This document shows, in pieces, positions 1-8,321 of a stretch of 64,000 nucleotides of DNA (position 1 is the stretch's first letter; each line of letters starts with the position of its first letter). A program made the position numbers and the translations under genes. The stretch comes from CAYRFF01 sp964436125. Its GTDB lineage: Bacteria > Bacteroidota > Bacteroidia > Chitinophagales > Saprospiraceae. A model generated the notes under the pieces. That model saw nothing but the letters and a program-made list of their open reading frames with translations. It did no database searches and was not told the DNA's origin. The stretch is taken from NCBI GenBank assembly GCA_964436125.1, contig CAYTBT010000006.1, positions 1-64,000 on the forward strand, given 5' to 3'.

Positions 1-82
1 CCGTATGCGGGAAAACCGCACGTACGGTTTGACGAGGGGGTGAGGCGAAGTGGATATGTTCTTTCGCCTCGCTCTACTCTAC
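1..82 (+). mobile_element. Group II intron 3' end (domains V and VI), rest lies left of the window
   Basis: Positions 1-30 fold like group II intron domain V: CCGTA (1-5) pairs with TACGG (23-27), and TGCGG (6-10) pairs with CCGCA (16-20) across a GAAAA loop, leaving the two-base CG bulge typical of this domain. The catalytic AGC would be just outside the window. Domain VI follows: GAGGCGAA (42-49) pairs with TTCGCCTC (63-70). The intron probably ends at the AC of 81-82, with A76 seven bases before the end as a possible branch point. The reverse transcriptase gene is expected to the left. The exact 3' splice site is inferred. Confidence 0.8.
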
Positions 83-475
83 CGCCTTTACGACTTTTTA
101 CATACTACTGCGGCGTAGCCGCCTCAGGGAAAGGCGGGGGATAGGGTGCGGAAAGGGAAAGGTCTGTGTGAAATTCGCATTCAATTTGCCATAAATTAGC
201 AATAATTCGCATGTTGTATCGGGCTTTCAACCCTTTTGGTGGAAAACACCGGCTTCACAATCCGTTCTTTTGTCTTTCCTTTCGTCAAGACAAAATTCAT
301 AGGCTTATGAATCCGTCGTTAAGTTCACTATTAACCATTAACCACCAACTATTAACCAAGTTATACGACCTCGCTGAGGTCGGTTTTGTTGTAAACGTAT
401 CTGCTAACCTAATCTGACCTCCCCGAGGTCAGGGGGCAGATCGAGGAATCAGGATTTCAAATAGCTGGCAACTAC
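83..475. repeat. Gene-free stretch with small hairpins and a heptad-like repeat
   Basis: I see no convincing gene here; the 68-codon open frame at 211-417 has no recognisable domain. The stretch holds three short hairpins: GCGGC/GCCGC at 110-122, CGACCTC/GAGGTCG at 366-382, and CTGACCTC/GAGGTCAG at 414-432. The last two share the core GACCTC-N3-GAGGTC. It also holds a 7-bp-phased run of TTAACCA-type words at about 329-358, of the same style as the large satellite near 54.1-54.7 kb. The region lies between an intron end and the end of the peptidase gene, so it may be degenerate mobile-element or intergenic repeat DNA. Confidence 0.5.
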
Positions 476-2899
476 CTATCTCTTAATAATTTTTTGTGTA
501 TGAATAAGCCGATGATTCTTATCTGAAACTTTGACAATATACAGACCCGGCAAAATGCGAGGCAATTCGACATTTGCGGAAGCTGAATGCAATTCATATT
601 CACCTATTTTATATCCGGAAAGTGAAAAGATAGTAACGAAGCCATCTTGTAGTCCATCAATCGTAAATGAATTCTCTACGATTGTCGGATAGATATTAAT
701 CTGCGACCGGACAACCTCCTTCACTGATGTATAAGCTCCTCTTTCTCCATGCCCAAGCGTATATAAGCCCGGCTTGAGATCTTCAGTTACGAGCATGCCT
801 GCGTTCACACCTGTTTCAACAATTCGATATTCAGGAACTTCTACCCATTCTGAACTGAGATCTTTTCGGTAAAGCAGAAGCATGCTGTCAATACCATCAC
901 GGGCAACGTAGAAATCTATTGATGTACTATCTCCGCCGTGGTAGGAATAGTTAAAACCATAGGAATTGACTCCCGGTCTTGCCATAGCAATTTTCCAGTA
1001 GTGCCTTCTCGACAATTCGAGGTTTTTACTTTCATCGAGGAGAGCCGGAGGAGCGCTAAAGTGATGCTCTACTGCTACGCGGTCATCTTGGGTGTATTCA
1101 GTACAAAATGTTTTAAGTTGTGTGCCGGTAAGGCTGAACAAGCCCTCTCCGGTTACTTTAGCTGAATTAGTTACCGAAGCCAGGCACAGCGAATAATCTT
1201 CATTTACGATAAGTGCCGTAGGCTTAGCATCAACAGTGAAGCTGAAATCAGTCTTTTCCCCTGAGGCATAAACTACGGTATCTACTGAACTGAGGTCGTC
1301 AAAGTAGGCTGTGAGTTTAAGTGGAACCATATTGTGGAAATGTCCGGAGTGGTATTGGCTCTGATGAATCGTTCCTGAGATTGTATAGCTAGCCGCATTT
1401 GCTTCAAGCGTATAATCATTTACTGCAAAGTCGGACCAACCCGGACTTAATATCCAATCATTGAAGAAATCTGAAAGATCGAGCCCCGTACCTTCCATCA
1501 ACAAATCTCTGAAGGAATATGCATTGATATTTCCATAAGTCTTTTCTTCAAGGACATATTGCATTCCCATTCTGAAAAGAGAATCTCCCATGTAGGTCCG
1601 TAAATTATGGAACATGGCGGCTGCTTTATCATAAGTTGTAACGCCATAAGTGATGCGCTGTGGCATAGGTGAAAGTGGGAGGTAGCCGCCATCTGCAATA
1701 TGTGCGGTGCGTATCATGTTGAGATTATTCAAGCGTACTGCATCTTTAAATGCTTGTTCACCGGCTCTAAATTCAATAATCTGCTGCTCTGCATAAGTTG
1801 CCGGTCCTTCTTTAATCCACATATCAGCATCGGTTTCCAATGTAACAATATCTCCCCACCAGTGATGTGTAAGTTCATGTGTCTGTAATCCGATATCCGT
1901 TCCACCGAGTACTGATGAAGGATAAGCTATACCGGTCGGGTGTTCCATCGCACCTCTACTTGTAATATGATAACCTATCAAATCCCACATATACGGTCCA
2001 TACCAGTATTCCATAGCTTGTAAAGCTTGTTCAATATGTTTAAAATGGCGCTCGGCATTGGCCTTGTTTTCCGGCTTGACAACTATCTGAACGGGAACAT
2101 CTGTATATTCGCTCCGGGCAATGAAATTAATCTCGGTATATGGACCTACGGCAATATGGCTGAGATAAGTCGGAATAGGTTGATCGAGAACATATACCCG
2201 CTTTATCGTATCTCCGGATAAGACCTCTTCATCAACCAATTCGCCCAGGCCATATCCTACTTTTCCTCCATCGGATATGATATTGTACTTATAGGTTGAA
2301 TGCTCAATGAAATTGTCAAAACAAGGGAACCAAGCTCGCCCAAAGTTGTGTGGTATGCAATCAATCCCTATGCCGAGATTATATGCTACATCATCTTCAA
2401 AGTAGAAGCCGCCCCAGCCATCGTCGTGGCATATCATAGGTGTTCCGTGGTAATAAACACGTACGCTGTATTCATTCCCTTTTGTTAATGCTTCCGCAAA
2501 TGTGATATCGATATATCTTCCATCGTAATTGTAAGGAATTTTATTTCCCATGTAAAATACAGAATCGACAGTCAATGCCTCCAGATCGAGCCTGAAATGC
2601 TTGAGACCTTCTAGCTTAGGGCTGAAGAGGACTATTGTATTGGCCTGAAGTAATTGCGTGGAATAGGAGGTGAGATCCGCTGATATTTCATAATTCAGAA
2701 TGTCAAAACTATCACTGCGTTCATTCTGCGCAATCACCAGCGCCTTTTCCGCTTCTGTCAGATCTCTCTGTTGAAGTGCATAATGAAACATGTGACAACT
2801 GTATTGTGCCGGTTGCGCGGATGCCGGTGTCCCACATAGAAATAAGATAAAAATTGCACTGAGCAAATACATAAGACTGTGTGTAAAGTTATTGTGCAT
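476..2899 (-). CDS. Secreted M1-family metallopeptidase with T9SS type A sorting domain
   Basis: An 807-residue zinc aminopeptidase-like protein. A hydrophobic signal peptide (about residues 9-28) ends near ASAQ. The M1 beta-sandwich N-domain is followed by the substrate motif GAMEH (316-320) and the zinc site HELTH (341-345), with the third ligand E364 eighteen residues later, as in family M1. The last ~75 residues form a T9SS C-terminal sorting domain: an INIYPT start, a PGLYIVKV strand and a basic end (KIIKR). The enzyme is therefore expected on or outside the outer membrane, probably degrading peptides for nutrition. It is monocistronic or last in a minus-strand run, 32 bp downstream of the PspA-like gene. 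Substrate is not predictable from sequence. Confidence 0.9.
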   Translation of the reverse strand: MHNNFTHSLMYLLSAIFILFLCGTPASAQPAQYSCHMFHYALQQRDLTEAEKALVIAQNERSDSFDILNYEISADLTSYSTQLLQANTIVLFSPKLEGLKHFRLDLEALTVDSVFYMGNKIPYNYDGRYIDITFAEALTKGNEYSVRVYYHGTPMICHDDGWGGFYFEDDVAYNLGIGIDCIPHNFGRAWFPCFDNFIEHSTYKYNIISDGGKVGYGLGELVDEEVLSGDTIKRVYVLDQPIPTYLSHIAVGPYTEINFIARSEYTDVPVQIVVKPENKANAERHFKHIEQALQAMEYWYGPYMWDLIGYHITSRGAMEHPTGIAYPSSVLGGTDIGLQTHELTHHWWGDIVTLETDADMWIKEGPATYAEQQIIEFRAGEQAFKDAVRLNNLNMIRTAHIADGGYLPLSPMPQRITYGVTTYDKAAAMFHNLRTYMGDSLFRMGMQYVLEEKTYGNINAYSFRDLLMEGTGLDLSDFFNDWILSPGWSDFAVNDYTLEANAASYTISGTIHQSQYHSGHFHNMVPLKLTAYFDDLSSVDTVVYASGEKTDFSFTVDAKPTALIVNEDYSLCLASVTNSAKVTGEGLFSLTGTQLKTFCTEYTQDDRVAVEHHFSAPPALLDESKNLELSRRHYWKIAMARPGVNSYGFNYSYHGGDSTSIDFYVARDGIDSMLLLYRKDLSSEWVEVPEYRIVETGVNAGMLVTEDLKPGLYTLGHGERGAYTSVKEVVRSQINIYPTIVENSFTIDGLQDGFVTIFSLSGYKIGEYELHSASANVELPRILPGLYIVKVSDKNHRLIHTQKIIKR

Positions 2900-2931
2900 A
2901 GATGGTGATTTTGCTTAATTTATGGGGTCCA

Positions 2932-3966
2932 TTAATCAAATAAGTTGTCGTAACTACTGCCTTTATTTTCCTTATCGCTTGCCTTTTCCGTGTCTGCGTT
3001 CTTCTGTCTGCCGGAATCTAGATCAAGACTGTCGGCCCCTGATCCATTGTTTAACATCATTAAGTCGCTTTCTTTCTCCCATTTCTTTAAGAGTTCAAGT
3101 CCTTTCTTCTCAAATACTCCTTGTTGTAAATCAATAGAATTCATCAAAGAGCTCGACATATCCATAAAGCGCTCCATTTCACCGACCTTATCCGCTACAT
3201 CGTCTGCTATTGCATCCAGCGCCTGGTCAAACATAATGCGCTTGTCACTATCTCCTCTGATGACATTCATTGCTGACTTCATCGCTGAATGGCTAGCCCT
3301 TATTGCCTTGCGTTCTTCCTCCTTTACCTTCACTTGATCGATAGTGTCCTCAAGGAGTATTTCAGAATTTTGATACATCTTGGTGAGGACGCTATAGAGG
3401 ACTTTCATTTTTTCGAGAAGCGCGGTATATTTTTCATTGCTTTCCTTTAATCTTCCCGCGCGGCGACTTGACAAGACAAATTCCTTGTCCATATCTTTTT
3501 CCCGCGCTTTATGGGCAAGAGCAAGATTATTATCAATTTCCTCTTTATTTTCTGTAATAATCATCTCGAGACGACGCATCTGACCGCGCACATCGCCGAT
3601 TTGCTTACTCATTTTACGTAGATTGTTCCGTAATTCATCGATATAATTCTTCAAGATGCCTATCGGGTCGATCGTGACGAACCAACTAGTGATTTTTCGC
3701 ATAATTCCCTTGTACATATACCAGATCAATGACCGCATACGTGGATCGAATATCAGGTACAAAATTACGCCTAGGACAAGCAACATCCCCGTGAGATATA
3801 AAACACTATTAACCATCACCGTTAAGGCCGGCAATACGAGATATAATAGATAACCTAGTCCCGCAATCAATGCCACGAGGAATATTGTGCCGGTTATACC
3901 TTCCGGTTTCTTCCAGAATGATTTCTTCTCAAATGCTGTATTGTCTAGCTGTGGAAAATCCGCCAT
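2932..3966 (-). CDS. Two-TM coiled-coil membrane protein, PspA/IM30-like
   Basis: 344 residues. Two hydrophobic segments at about residues 23-50 and 52-72 precede a very long charged helix (about 90-310) rich in Lys, Glu and Arg, and a Ser/Asp-rich tail. The helical part begins with a DPIGILKNYIDEL stretch and continues with regularly spaced charged heptads, which resembles the PspA/IM30 (ESCRT-III-like) membrane-remodelling family, but those proteins normally have no N-terminal membrane anchor. It lies 6 bp after a 185-residue coiled-coil protein and is almost certainly in one operon with it. The PspA relation is my reading of pattern, not a confirmed match. Alternative: an unrelated coiled-coil membrane scaffold. 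Confidence 0.6.
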   Translation of the reverse strand: MADFPQLDNTAFEKKSFWKKPEGITGTIFLVALIAGLGYLLYLVLPALTVMVNSVLYLTGMLLVLGVILYLIFDPRMRSLIWYMYKGIMRKITSWFVTIDPIGILKNYIDELRNNLRKMSKQIGDVRGQMRRLEMIITENKEEIDNNLALAHKAREKDMDKEFVLSSRRAGRLKESNEKYTALLEKMKVLYSVLTKMYQNSEILLEDTIDQVKVKEEERKAIRASHSAMKSAMNVIRGDSDKRIMFDQALDAIADDVADKVGEMERFMDMSSSLMNSIDLQQGVFEKKGLELLKKWEKESDLMMLNNGSGADSLDLDSGRQKNADTEKASDKENKGSSYDNLFD

Positions 3967-3972
3967 ATGGTG

Positions 3973-4530
3973 TTAGTTTTTAAGTGTTCTTTTGATTTTA
4001 TCTATGTCTTTAGCTATTTCATCGCTGATCGCCTGATATGCGTTGTCAAAGTTTTCCTTGGCTCTGCTTATCTTTGTTTCGCTCTGCTCAAGTTCTTCCG
4101 CTGCCTTTTCAATCATCTTATGCATCTCCTGTTTGCTGTTCTGTAGGAGCTTTATCTGATGATCAATCTCAGATATCTTGGCCTTGAGCTCCGTAATCTG
4201 TTTTTCCCGTTTCTTGACTCGTTTTTTTACCTGATTTTCTACCGCTTCCGCAAATTGTGAACTCTCTTTCTCTAGTACAGACAAGTAACCTTGAGCAGAA
4301 TGGAGTATATCTTCCTTTGATACTCCCATCGTTGAAGCCAATATAAGGGTAGAGCTTATTGCTTTATCTTTCTCAATACTGCTTTCTATTAATTTTTCAT
4401 AACCAAGCTTAAATTCAAGATAATCAAATCCCTCTTTGTTATTTGCTTCTAGTGCTTTTATCAGGTGACTTGCACTTTCCTTATCCAGACCTTGAATGCT
4501 ATGAAATGTTTCCTCTATGTCTTTTGCCAT
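3973..4530 (-). CDS. Soluble coiled-coil protein, partner of the PspA-like membrane protein
   Basis: 185 residues without signal peptide or membrane segment. Residues 1-80 look like a compact helical domain (with GLDKESASHLIKALE and a serine-rich helix around 58-70). Residues 85-180 are a continuous coiled coil, KKRVKKREKQITELK and following heptads. I do not recognise the family. Its stop codon is 6 bp before the start of the membrane coiled-coil gene, which implies joint expression and possibly hetero-oligomers. A perfect -7 box (TATATTTG on the minus strand) lies 26 bp upstream of the ATG. It contains one copy of the TTTGCGGAAGC word (4244-4254), encoding F-A-E-A. Confidence 0.7.
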   Translation of the reverse strand: MAKDIEETFHSIQGLDKESASHLIKALEANNKEGFDYLEFKLGYEKLIESSIEKDKAISSTLILASTMGVSKEDILHSAQGYLSVLEKESSQFAEAVENQVKKRVKKREKQITELKAKISEIDHQIKLLQNSKQEMHKMIEKAAEELEQSETKISRAKENFDNAYQAISDEIAKDIDKIKRTLKN

Positions 4531-4556
4531 ACTTCTGTTTTCTATTTGTCAATGAG

Positions 4557-4564
4557 CAAATATA
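4557..4564 (-). promoter_or_regulatory. Bacteroidota -7 promoter box of the coiled-coil operon
   Basis: The minus strand reads TATATTTG followed by C, a perfect match to the Bacteroidota TAnnTTTG -7 consensus. The predicted transcript start is about 4550, leaving roughly a 20-base leader before the ATG at 4530. I see no clear -33 TTTG at the usual spacing. Confidence 0.5.
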
Positions 4565-4665
4565 AGAATTTATTCTTCATTGCCTATCCTTTATAAAGTT
4601 GATAATGATTCCTCATAGCCTCTTCCTTATCATACAATTCTTAATGTATTGCTCTTGTAATGAAG

Positions 4666-6891
4666 CTAGAAATAAAGTCGATAAAAGAGGGAAATATTTC
4701 TACCGGGTTCAGGAAATAACTCCTTTATCCGGGATAAATGATTGTAGTACACCTGGTTGAATACATTGCGGATTTCCAGAGAAAGTGTATGAACGAGGTG
4801 TCCTGTTTTAAGTTGATATTGCGCATTGAAGTCCATCACAGTATAGCCGGGAGTAGGCGTTTCAAATAAACCCGTTCTGCGCTGTGCAGCAGCCATTCTG
4901 CCAGATAAAGCAATTGTAAATCCCTTATTCTCGTATCTGATTCCGATATTTCCTTCCAGTGGCGGTATCATAGGCAGCGGCCTCCGCTTTCCATATTTGT
5001 CCTGTTCGCTAGGTTTTACTTTTAATGCTGCGTGCGTGTAACTCATAGATGTCGATATGCCAAAATGTTCCTGAATAGTTGCATGGAGAGTAAATTCAGT
5101 CCCATAGAAAGTAGCAGCACCATCGCTATATTGATACACGAGGAGATTGGGGAATCTGATGCTGGTTTTCCCTGTATTCATAGGGAAGATATAGTTCCCA
5201 AATGAATTGTGGTATAAACTGAGCTTGGTGTAAATATTAGTATTCTGAAATGCAATATAAAGCTCTTTCCCCAATGCTCGTTCCGCATCCAATCCCGGAT
5301 TTCCTACTTCGTAGGAATAGGAAGCTAGATGTGGGCCTTCTGAATACAATTCAATGGGTGTCGGTGCTCTGAAGGAATACATAAATTCAGTACCTATCGT
5401 CAATTTCTTGCTTAAATCATAACTAAGGGAGAATGAGGCGGATAAGCCGGGGAATGTACGCATTGTTATCCTTCCTATGCTCGATGAAGTATCGGATTTT
5501 TCCGGGAGAATAGACACATAATCAAATCTCGCACCGGCTTTTGCATGGAAGTGTCTGAAATCACTTTGTTCAATGATATAGAGGGCATAATCGTAGGAAT
5601 TGCTCGTCGGCGTTTCAGCTCCTTGGATTGCAAGATTTCGAGATTGGAAGTCTATGCCTATCGTTCCTTTGTCGATAAAAGCCCATTTCTTGTGATGTAT
5701 AGCTGCGTCAATTGAGGTTGATAATTGACCGATTTCAGTACCTATTATCCCACCTGGCTCGATTTCCTCGTGATAATAATTTGTGTAAGCATAATCAAGC
5801 ATGACAGAGTGAATAAATGATTTCCCCAGCAGAATTTCTGATTTGCCCTTCAGTTGAAGGCTCCTCATCTGTATATCGACACCATTTTTATGACCTCCTT
5901 CAGGATCAGGTGGAATTCCATAATTATTAAGGTAATAGGAGACGGCGCCTCCGACATAGCCATGAGGATGAATATAACTCAATCCGAGCGATTGATCTGT
6001 ATTAAATAATGAGGTGTTATCTATGCGGCCTACAGGTGTGTAGATATTATTTCCGGCACGGACGGCACTATTTAATTGTATGGCAATGTCTTTTATCGGA
6101 ACTTTTAATTCAAGAGCTGCGGCGCCTCCTAAATCCGATGTGCTACCTTGAAGACTAGCTCCACCCTGGATATGATCAGGTAGAGTCGCCGGTATCTGAT
6201 TGCTCACTACATTAACTATACCGCCGATGGTATTGGAGCCATATTGAAGCGTTTCAGGCCCACGAGCAATCTCTACTTTCTGCGCGGAAATCGGATCTAT
6301 CGTTACAGCATGATCGGCTGACTGTGCCGAGGCATCACCCGTAGGGATTCCATCTTGCATAATCATTACGCGCTTTCCACCCAATCCTCGGATGACCGGA
6401 CGTGATGGCGCTGCTCCCATACTCCGCGTGGAAATTCCCGGTAATTTTTCAATTGTGCTTGCAAGTGTTGAACTCAGGTTTTCCTGGAGCTTGCGATTGC
6501 TTAACTTCATAGATGAACCTTGAATATTTCCACCGATAAATTTCTGCTTATTGGTAACGATGAGTTCATTGAGGTTTATCGCGGATGGAATTAATTTTAT
6601 TACAAGTGTGTCCGCCTTGCTTAGCTTAAGCTCCAGCTGTTTTGTCTGATAGCCTATGCGGCTTATTTTCAAGATTGTATTGCCTGTCGGCAAATGTTTT
6701 ACCACAAATCTGCCATTCCTTCCCGCCGTAGCACTTGATTCACTGTTTATAACTTCAATAAGGCTATAGCTGAGTGGCACTCCACTTAATTGATCGATTA
6801 CTTTTCCCCGTAATGTAATTCCGGCATCCTGTGCTTGAGAATATGCTGTGACACAAATGAAGAATAGTAATGTATAAATAATTTGTTTCAT
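4666..6891 (-). CDS. TonB-dependent receptor, probable metal-ion importer
   Basis: About 741 residues. I start at the ATG at 6891, not the in-frame ATG at 6951, because it gives a clean signal peptide (MKQIIYTLLFFICVTAYSQA). After it come a carboxypeptidase-regulatory-like domain (about 27-100), a plug domain with IRGLGGKRVMIMQDGIP and VEIARGPETLQYGSNTIGG, and a C-terminal beta-barrel ending in an aromatic strand, LFYRLYF. This is the layout of siderophore/metal TonB receptors of Bacteroidota. It lies 75 bp downstream of a His-rich lipoprotein and near a small His/CPIC protein, which points to zinc, copper or another metal as cargo. Cargo is inferred from neighbours only. Energy would come from TonB-ExbBD encoded elsewhere. 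Confidence 0.88.
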   Translation of the reverse strand: MKQIIYTLLFFICVTAYSQAQDAGITLRGKVIDQLSGVPLSYSLIEVINSESSATAGRNGRFVVKHLPTGNTILKISRIGYQTKQLELKLSKADTLVIKLIPSAINLNELIVTNKQKFIGGNIQGSSMKLSNRKLQENLSSTLASTIEKLPGISTRSMGAAPSRPVIRGLGGKRVMIMQDGIPTGDASAQSADHAVTIDPISAQKVEIARGPETLQYGSNTIGGIVNVVSNQIPATLPDHIQGGASLQGSTSDLGGAAALELKVPIKDIAIQLNSAVRAGNNIYTPVGRIDNTSLFNTDQSLGLSYIHPHGYVGGAVSYYLNNYGIPPDPEGGHKNGVDIQMRSLQLKGKSEILLGKSFIHSVMLDYAYTNYYHEEIEPGGIIGTEIGQLSTSIDAAIHHKKWAFIDKGTIGIDFQSRNLAIQGAETPTSNSYDYALYIIEQSDFRHFHAKAGARFDYVSILPEKSDTSSSIGRITMRTFPGLSASFSLSYDLSKKLTIGTEFMYSFRAPTPIELYSEGPHLASYSYEVGNPGLDAERALGKELYIAFQNTNIYTKLSLYHNSFGNYIFPMNTGKTSIRFPNLLVYQYSDGAATFYGTEFTLHATIQEHFGISTSMSYTHAALKVKPSEQDKYGKRRPLPMIPPLEGNIGIRYENKGFTIALSGRMAAAQRRTGLFETPTPGYTVMDFNAQYQLKTGHLVHTLSLEIRNVFNQVYYNHLSRIKELFPEPGRNISLFYRLYF

Positions 6892-6966
6892 TTCTTCTAT
6901 CTTTTGATGTGAAATGGAGTACCGATTCACATCGATGAATACGGTACTCACTAGATAATGGCTTTC

Positions 6967-7440
6967 CTATTTCCCGATAATTACAGGAAATGGGAGAGTG
7001 TTGAAATCTGAATGATTCCCGTGAAGGAGTTGAAGACTTATTTCTGTCTGCCCTTGCTTTAATCCCTTGAGATGAAAGCTCCACTTTCCTTCATCATTTT
7101 TATGGTGGACTAGAACAAACGAAGTATCTGCAATTTCCCAAGCAAGCGAATGATCCGGTTCATCCAGCGGCAAGTAATCACCGTCTTCTGCGAGGAATCG
7201 TATGTTTATGAGTTCACTCATTTCTCCTTTCTTCACATGAAGTGCTCCCTCAATATTCCCATCGATATATTGTGCGATAATGGAGTCTCGCATGAGTAGA
7301 ACGGCTCCGACCGGATGCTCATGATGTTCTTCAGTACCTAATTCAGCCTGATTCTTACAGGATGCAAATATTGAAAGGATTATGCCTGCCGCTAGTGCAA
7401 TTAAAGTGAATCTATTGAATTTTTGATTGTATGTATTCAT
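6967..7440 (-). CDS. His-rich lipoprotein next to a TonB receptor
   Basis: 157 residues with a lipoprotein signal peptide ending in the lipobox FASC (Cys 28 region). Right after the Cys comes an acidic/His cluster, EEHHEHPVG, that could bind a divalent metal, then a beta-rich domain with LKGLKQGQTEISLQLLHG. Similar small lipoproteins commonly sit beside TonB receptors in Bacteroidota. It probably binds metal at the cell surface or periplasm and hands it to the receptor encoded 75 bp downstream. The binding role is inferred from the histidines and context, not from a recognised family name. Confidence 0.75.
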   Translation of the reverse strand: MNTYNQKFNRFTLIALAAGIILSIFASCKNQAELGTEEHHEHPVGAVLLMRDSIIAQYIDGNIEGALHVKKGEMSELINIRFLAEDGDYLPLDEPDHSLAWEIADTSFVLVHHKNDEGKWSFHLKGLKQGQTEISLQLLHGNHSDFNTLPFPVIIGK

Positions 7441-7882
7441 TGTATTATTTTTTATTCTTTTAAAATTGCTTATCTCTATTCTTTAAGCTCACTGAAAATT
7501 TTATCTTCAGTTTATATTTTGTTCAAGCCATACAATCTAATCACCTGATTGCCTGGCTATAGTATTTGCTTAGCTTATAGAATATTTAAGCTATATGTGT
7601 GAATTATTTCTGTGGATTAAGTGATGTGTGGAATCAAAAAAGATGCAATTCTATGCTTCTTACCGGTAGAATTACTGAAGTCAGGAAACCAGACTAGCTT
7701 ACAATGCTTCAATAGACATAATTAGACGCGATAAAGCTCTATTCATGGTCTAAATGCTTAAAAATACGATAAAGGGCATTTATATGTGCTAAAATAGCCT
7801 GTGAAATGAGCTATAATGAACTCTGCGAATCCCTTGTGTCCTCATTCTACAATAAGAATAAAATTATCTTTTTCAATTCATC
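7441..7882. other. 442-bp intergenic region without a recognisable gene
   Basis: AT-rich, with only open frames under 20 codons on the strands I checked. No tRNA, riboswitch or clear terminator was seen. It separates the small His/CPIC gene from the lipoprotein-receptor pair, so the two units may be transcribed separately although they appear functionally linked. Confidence 0.4.
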
Positions 7883-8197
7883 CTATGAAATGGGCGGTGC
7901 TCTACTGTGAATATGAGACAAGTAAGTAATGCAAGGCTCTTGGAACCACAATGGATAATCAAGACTTGTTGATTCTTGTCGCGCAAGCTGATAAGATTGA
8001 TGAGCTGCGTCAAAGAGCAAGATGTCACATATCGGACATTCTATGACGTGTGAATGTAAGCTACTTGTGCCCTCATGACTCGGTTGTTCTATATGATGCC
8101 ATTGTAAATGACCGTCGTAATGAACGCCGATAATGAAAATCCTTAAACTGAGTAAAATCAGCAGGATAAAATGCAGGTATGTACGCTTCCTATCCAT
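7883..8197 (-). CDS. Small membrane-anchored His/Cys protein (HxH...CPIC)
   Basis: 104 residues. One hydrophobic N-terminal segment (about 9-25) is followed by a likely periplasmic part carrying HYDGHLQWHH, LHSHVIECPIC and a late HIHS. The combination of clustered His and a CPIC motif is reminiscent of small DUF2946-like proteins found beside TonB receptors for copper or zinc, though I cannot confirm that family. A promoter (CTTG, 20-bp spacer, TATATTTG) sits directly upstream, giving an almost leaderless message. It probably belongs to the same metal-handling set as the lipoprotein and receptor downstream. Confidence 0.65.
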   Translation of the reverse strand: MDRKRTYLHFILLILLSLRIFIIGVHYDGHLQWHHIEQPSHEGTSSLHSHVIECPICDILLFDAAHQSYQLARQESTSLDYPLWFQEPCITYLSHIHSRAPPIS

Positions 8198-8205
8198 TTC
8201 TACAT

Positions 8206-8237
8206 CAAATATATAGCTATTTTATTGTAATGACAAG
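8206..8237 (-). promoter_or_regulatory. Promoter of the His/CPIC gene, near-leaderless
   Basis: On the minus strand a perfect -7 box TATATTTG (8206-8213) is preceded after 20 bp by CTTG (8234-8237) as a -33 element. Only 8 bases separate the -7 box from the ATG at 8197, so the transcript would have almost no 5' leader. Confidence 0.5.
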
Positions 8238-8321
8238 TTTTAAAAATGTAGATAAGCACAATCAAATTAATTAGCATAGAAATACATTACAGAAACACAT
8301 TCTCCATGCAGTTGAAAAATA

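Noticed and set aside
211..417. 68-codon frame as a gene
   Set aside because: It runs through hairpins and TTAACCA repeats, has no domain and no start signal.
8206..8240. Zur/Fur operator before the His/CPIC gene
   Set aside because: Only a 4-bp inverted repeat (TTGT/ACAA) is visible; not enough to call an operator.
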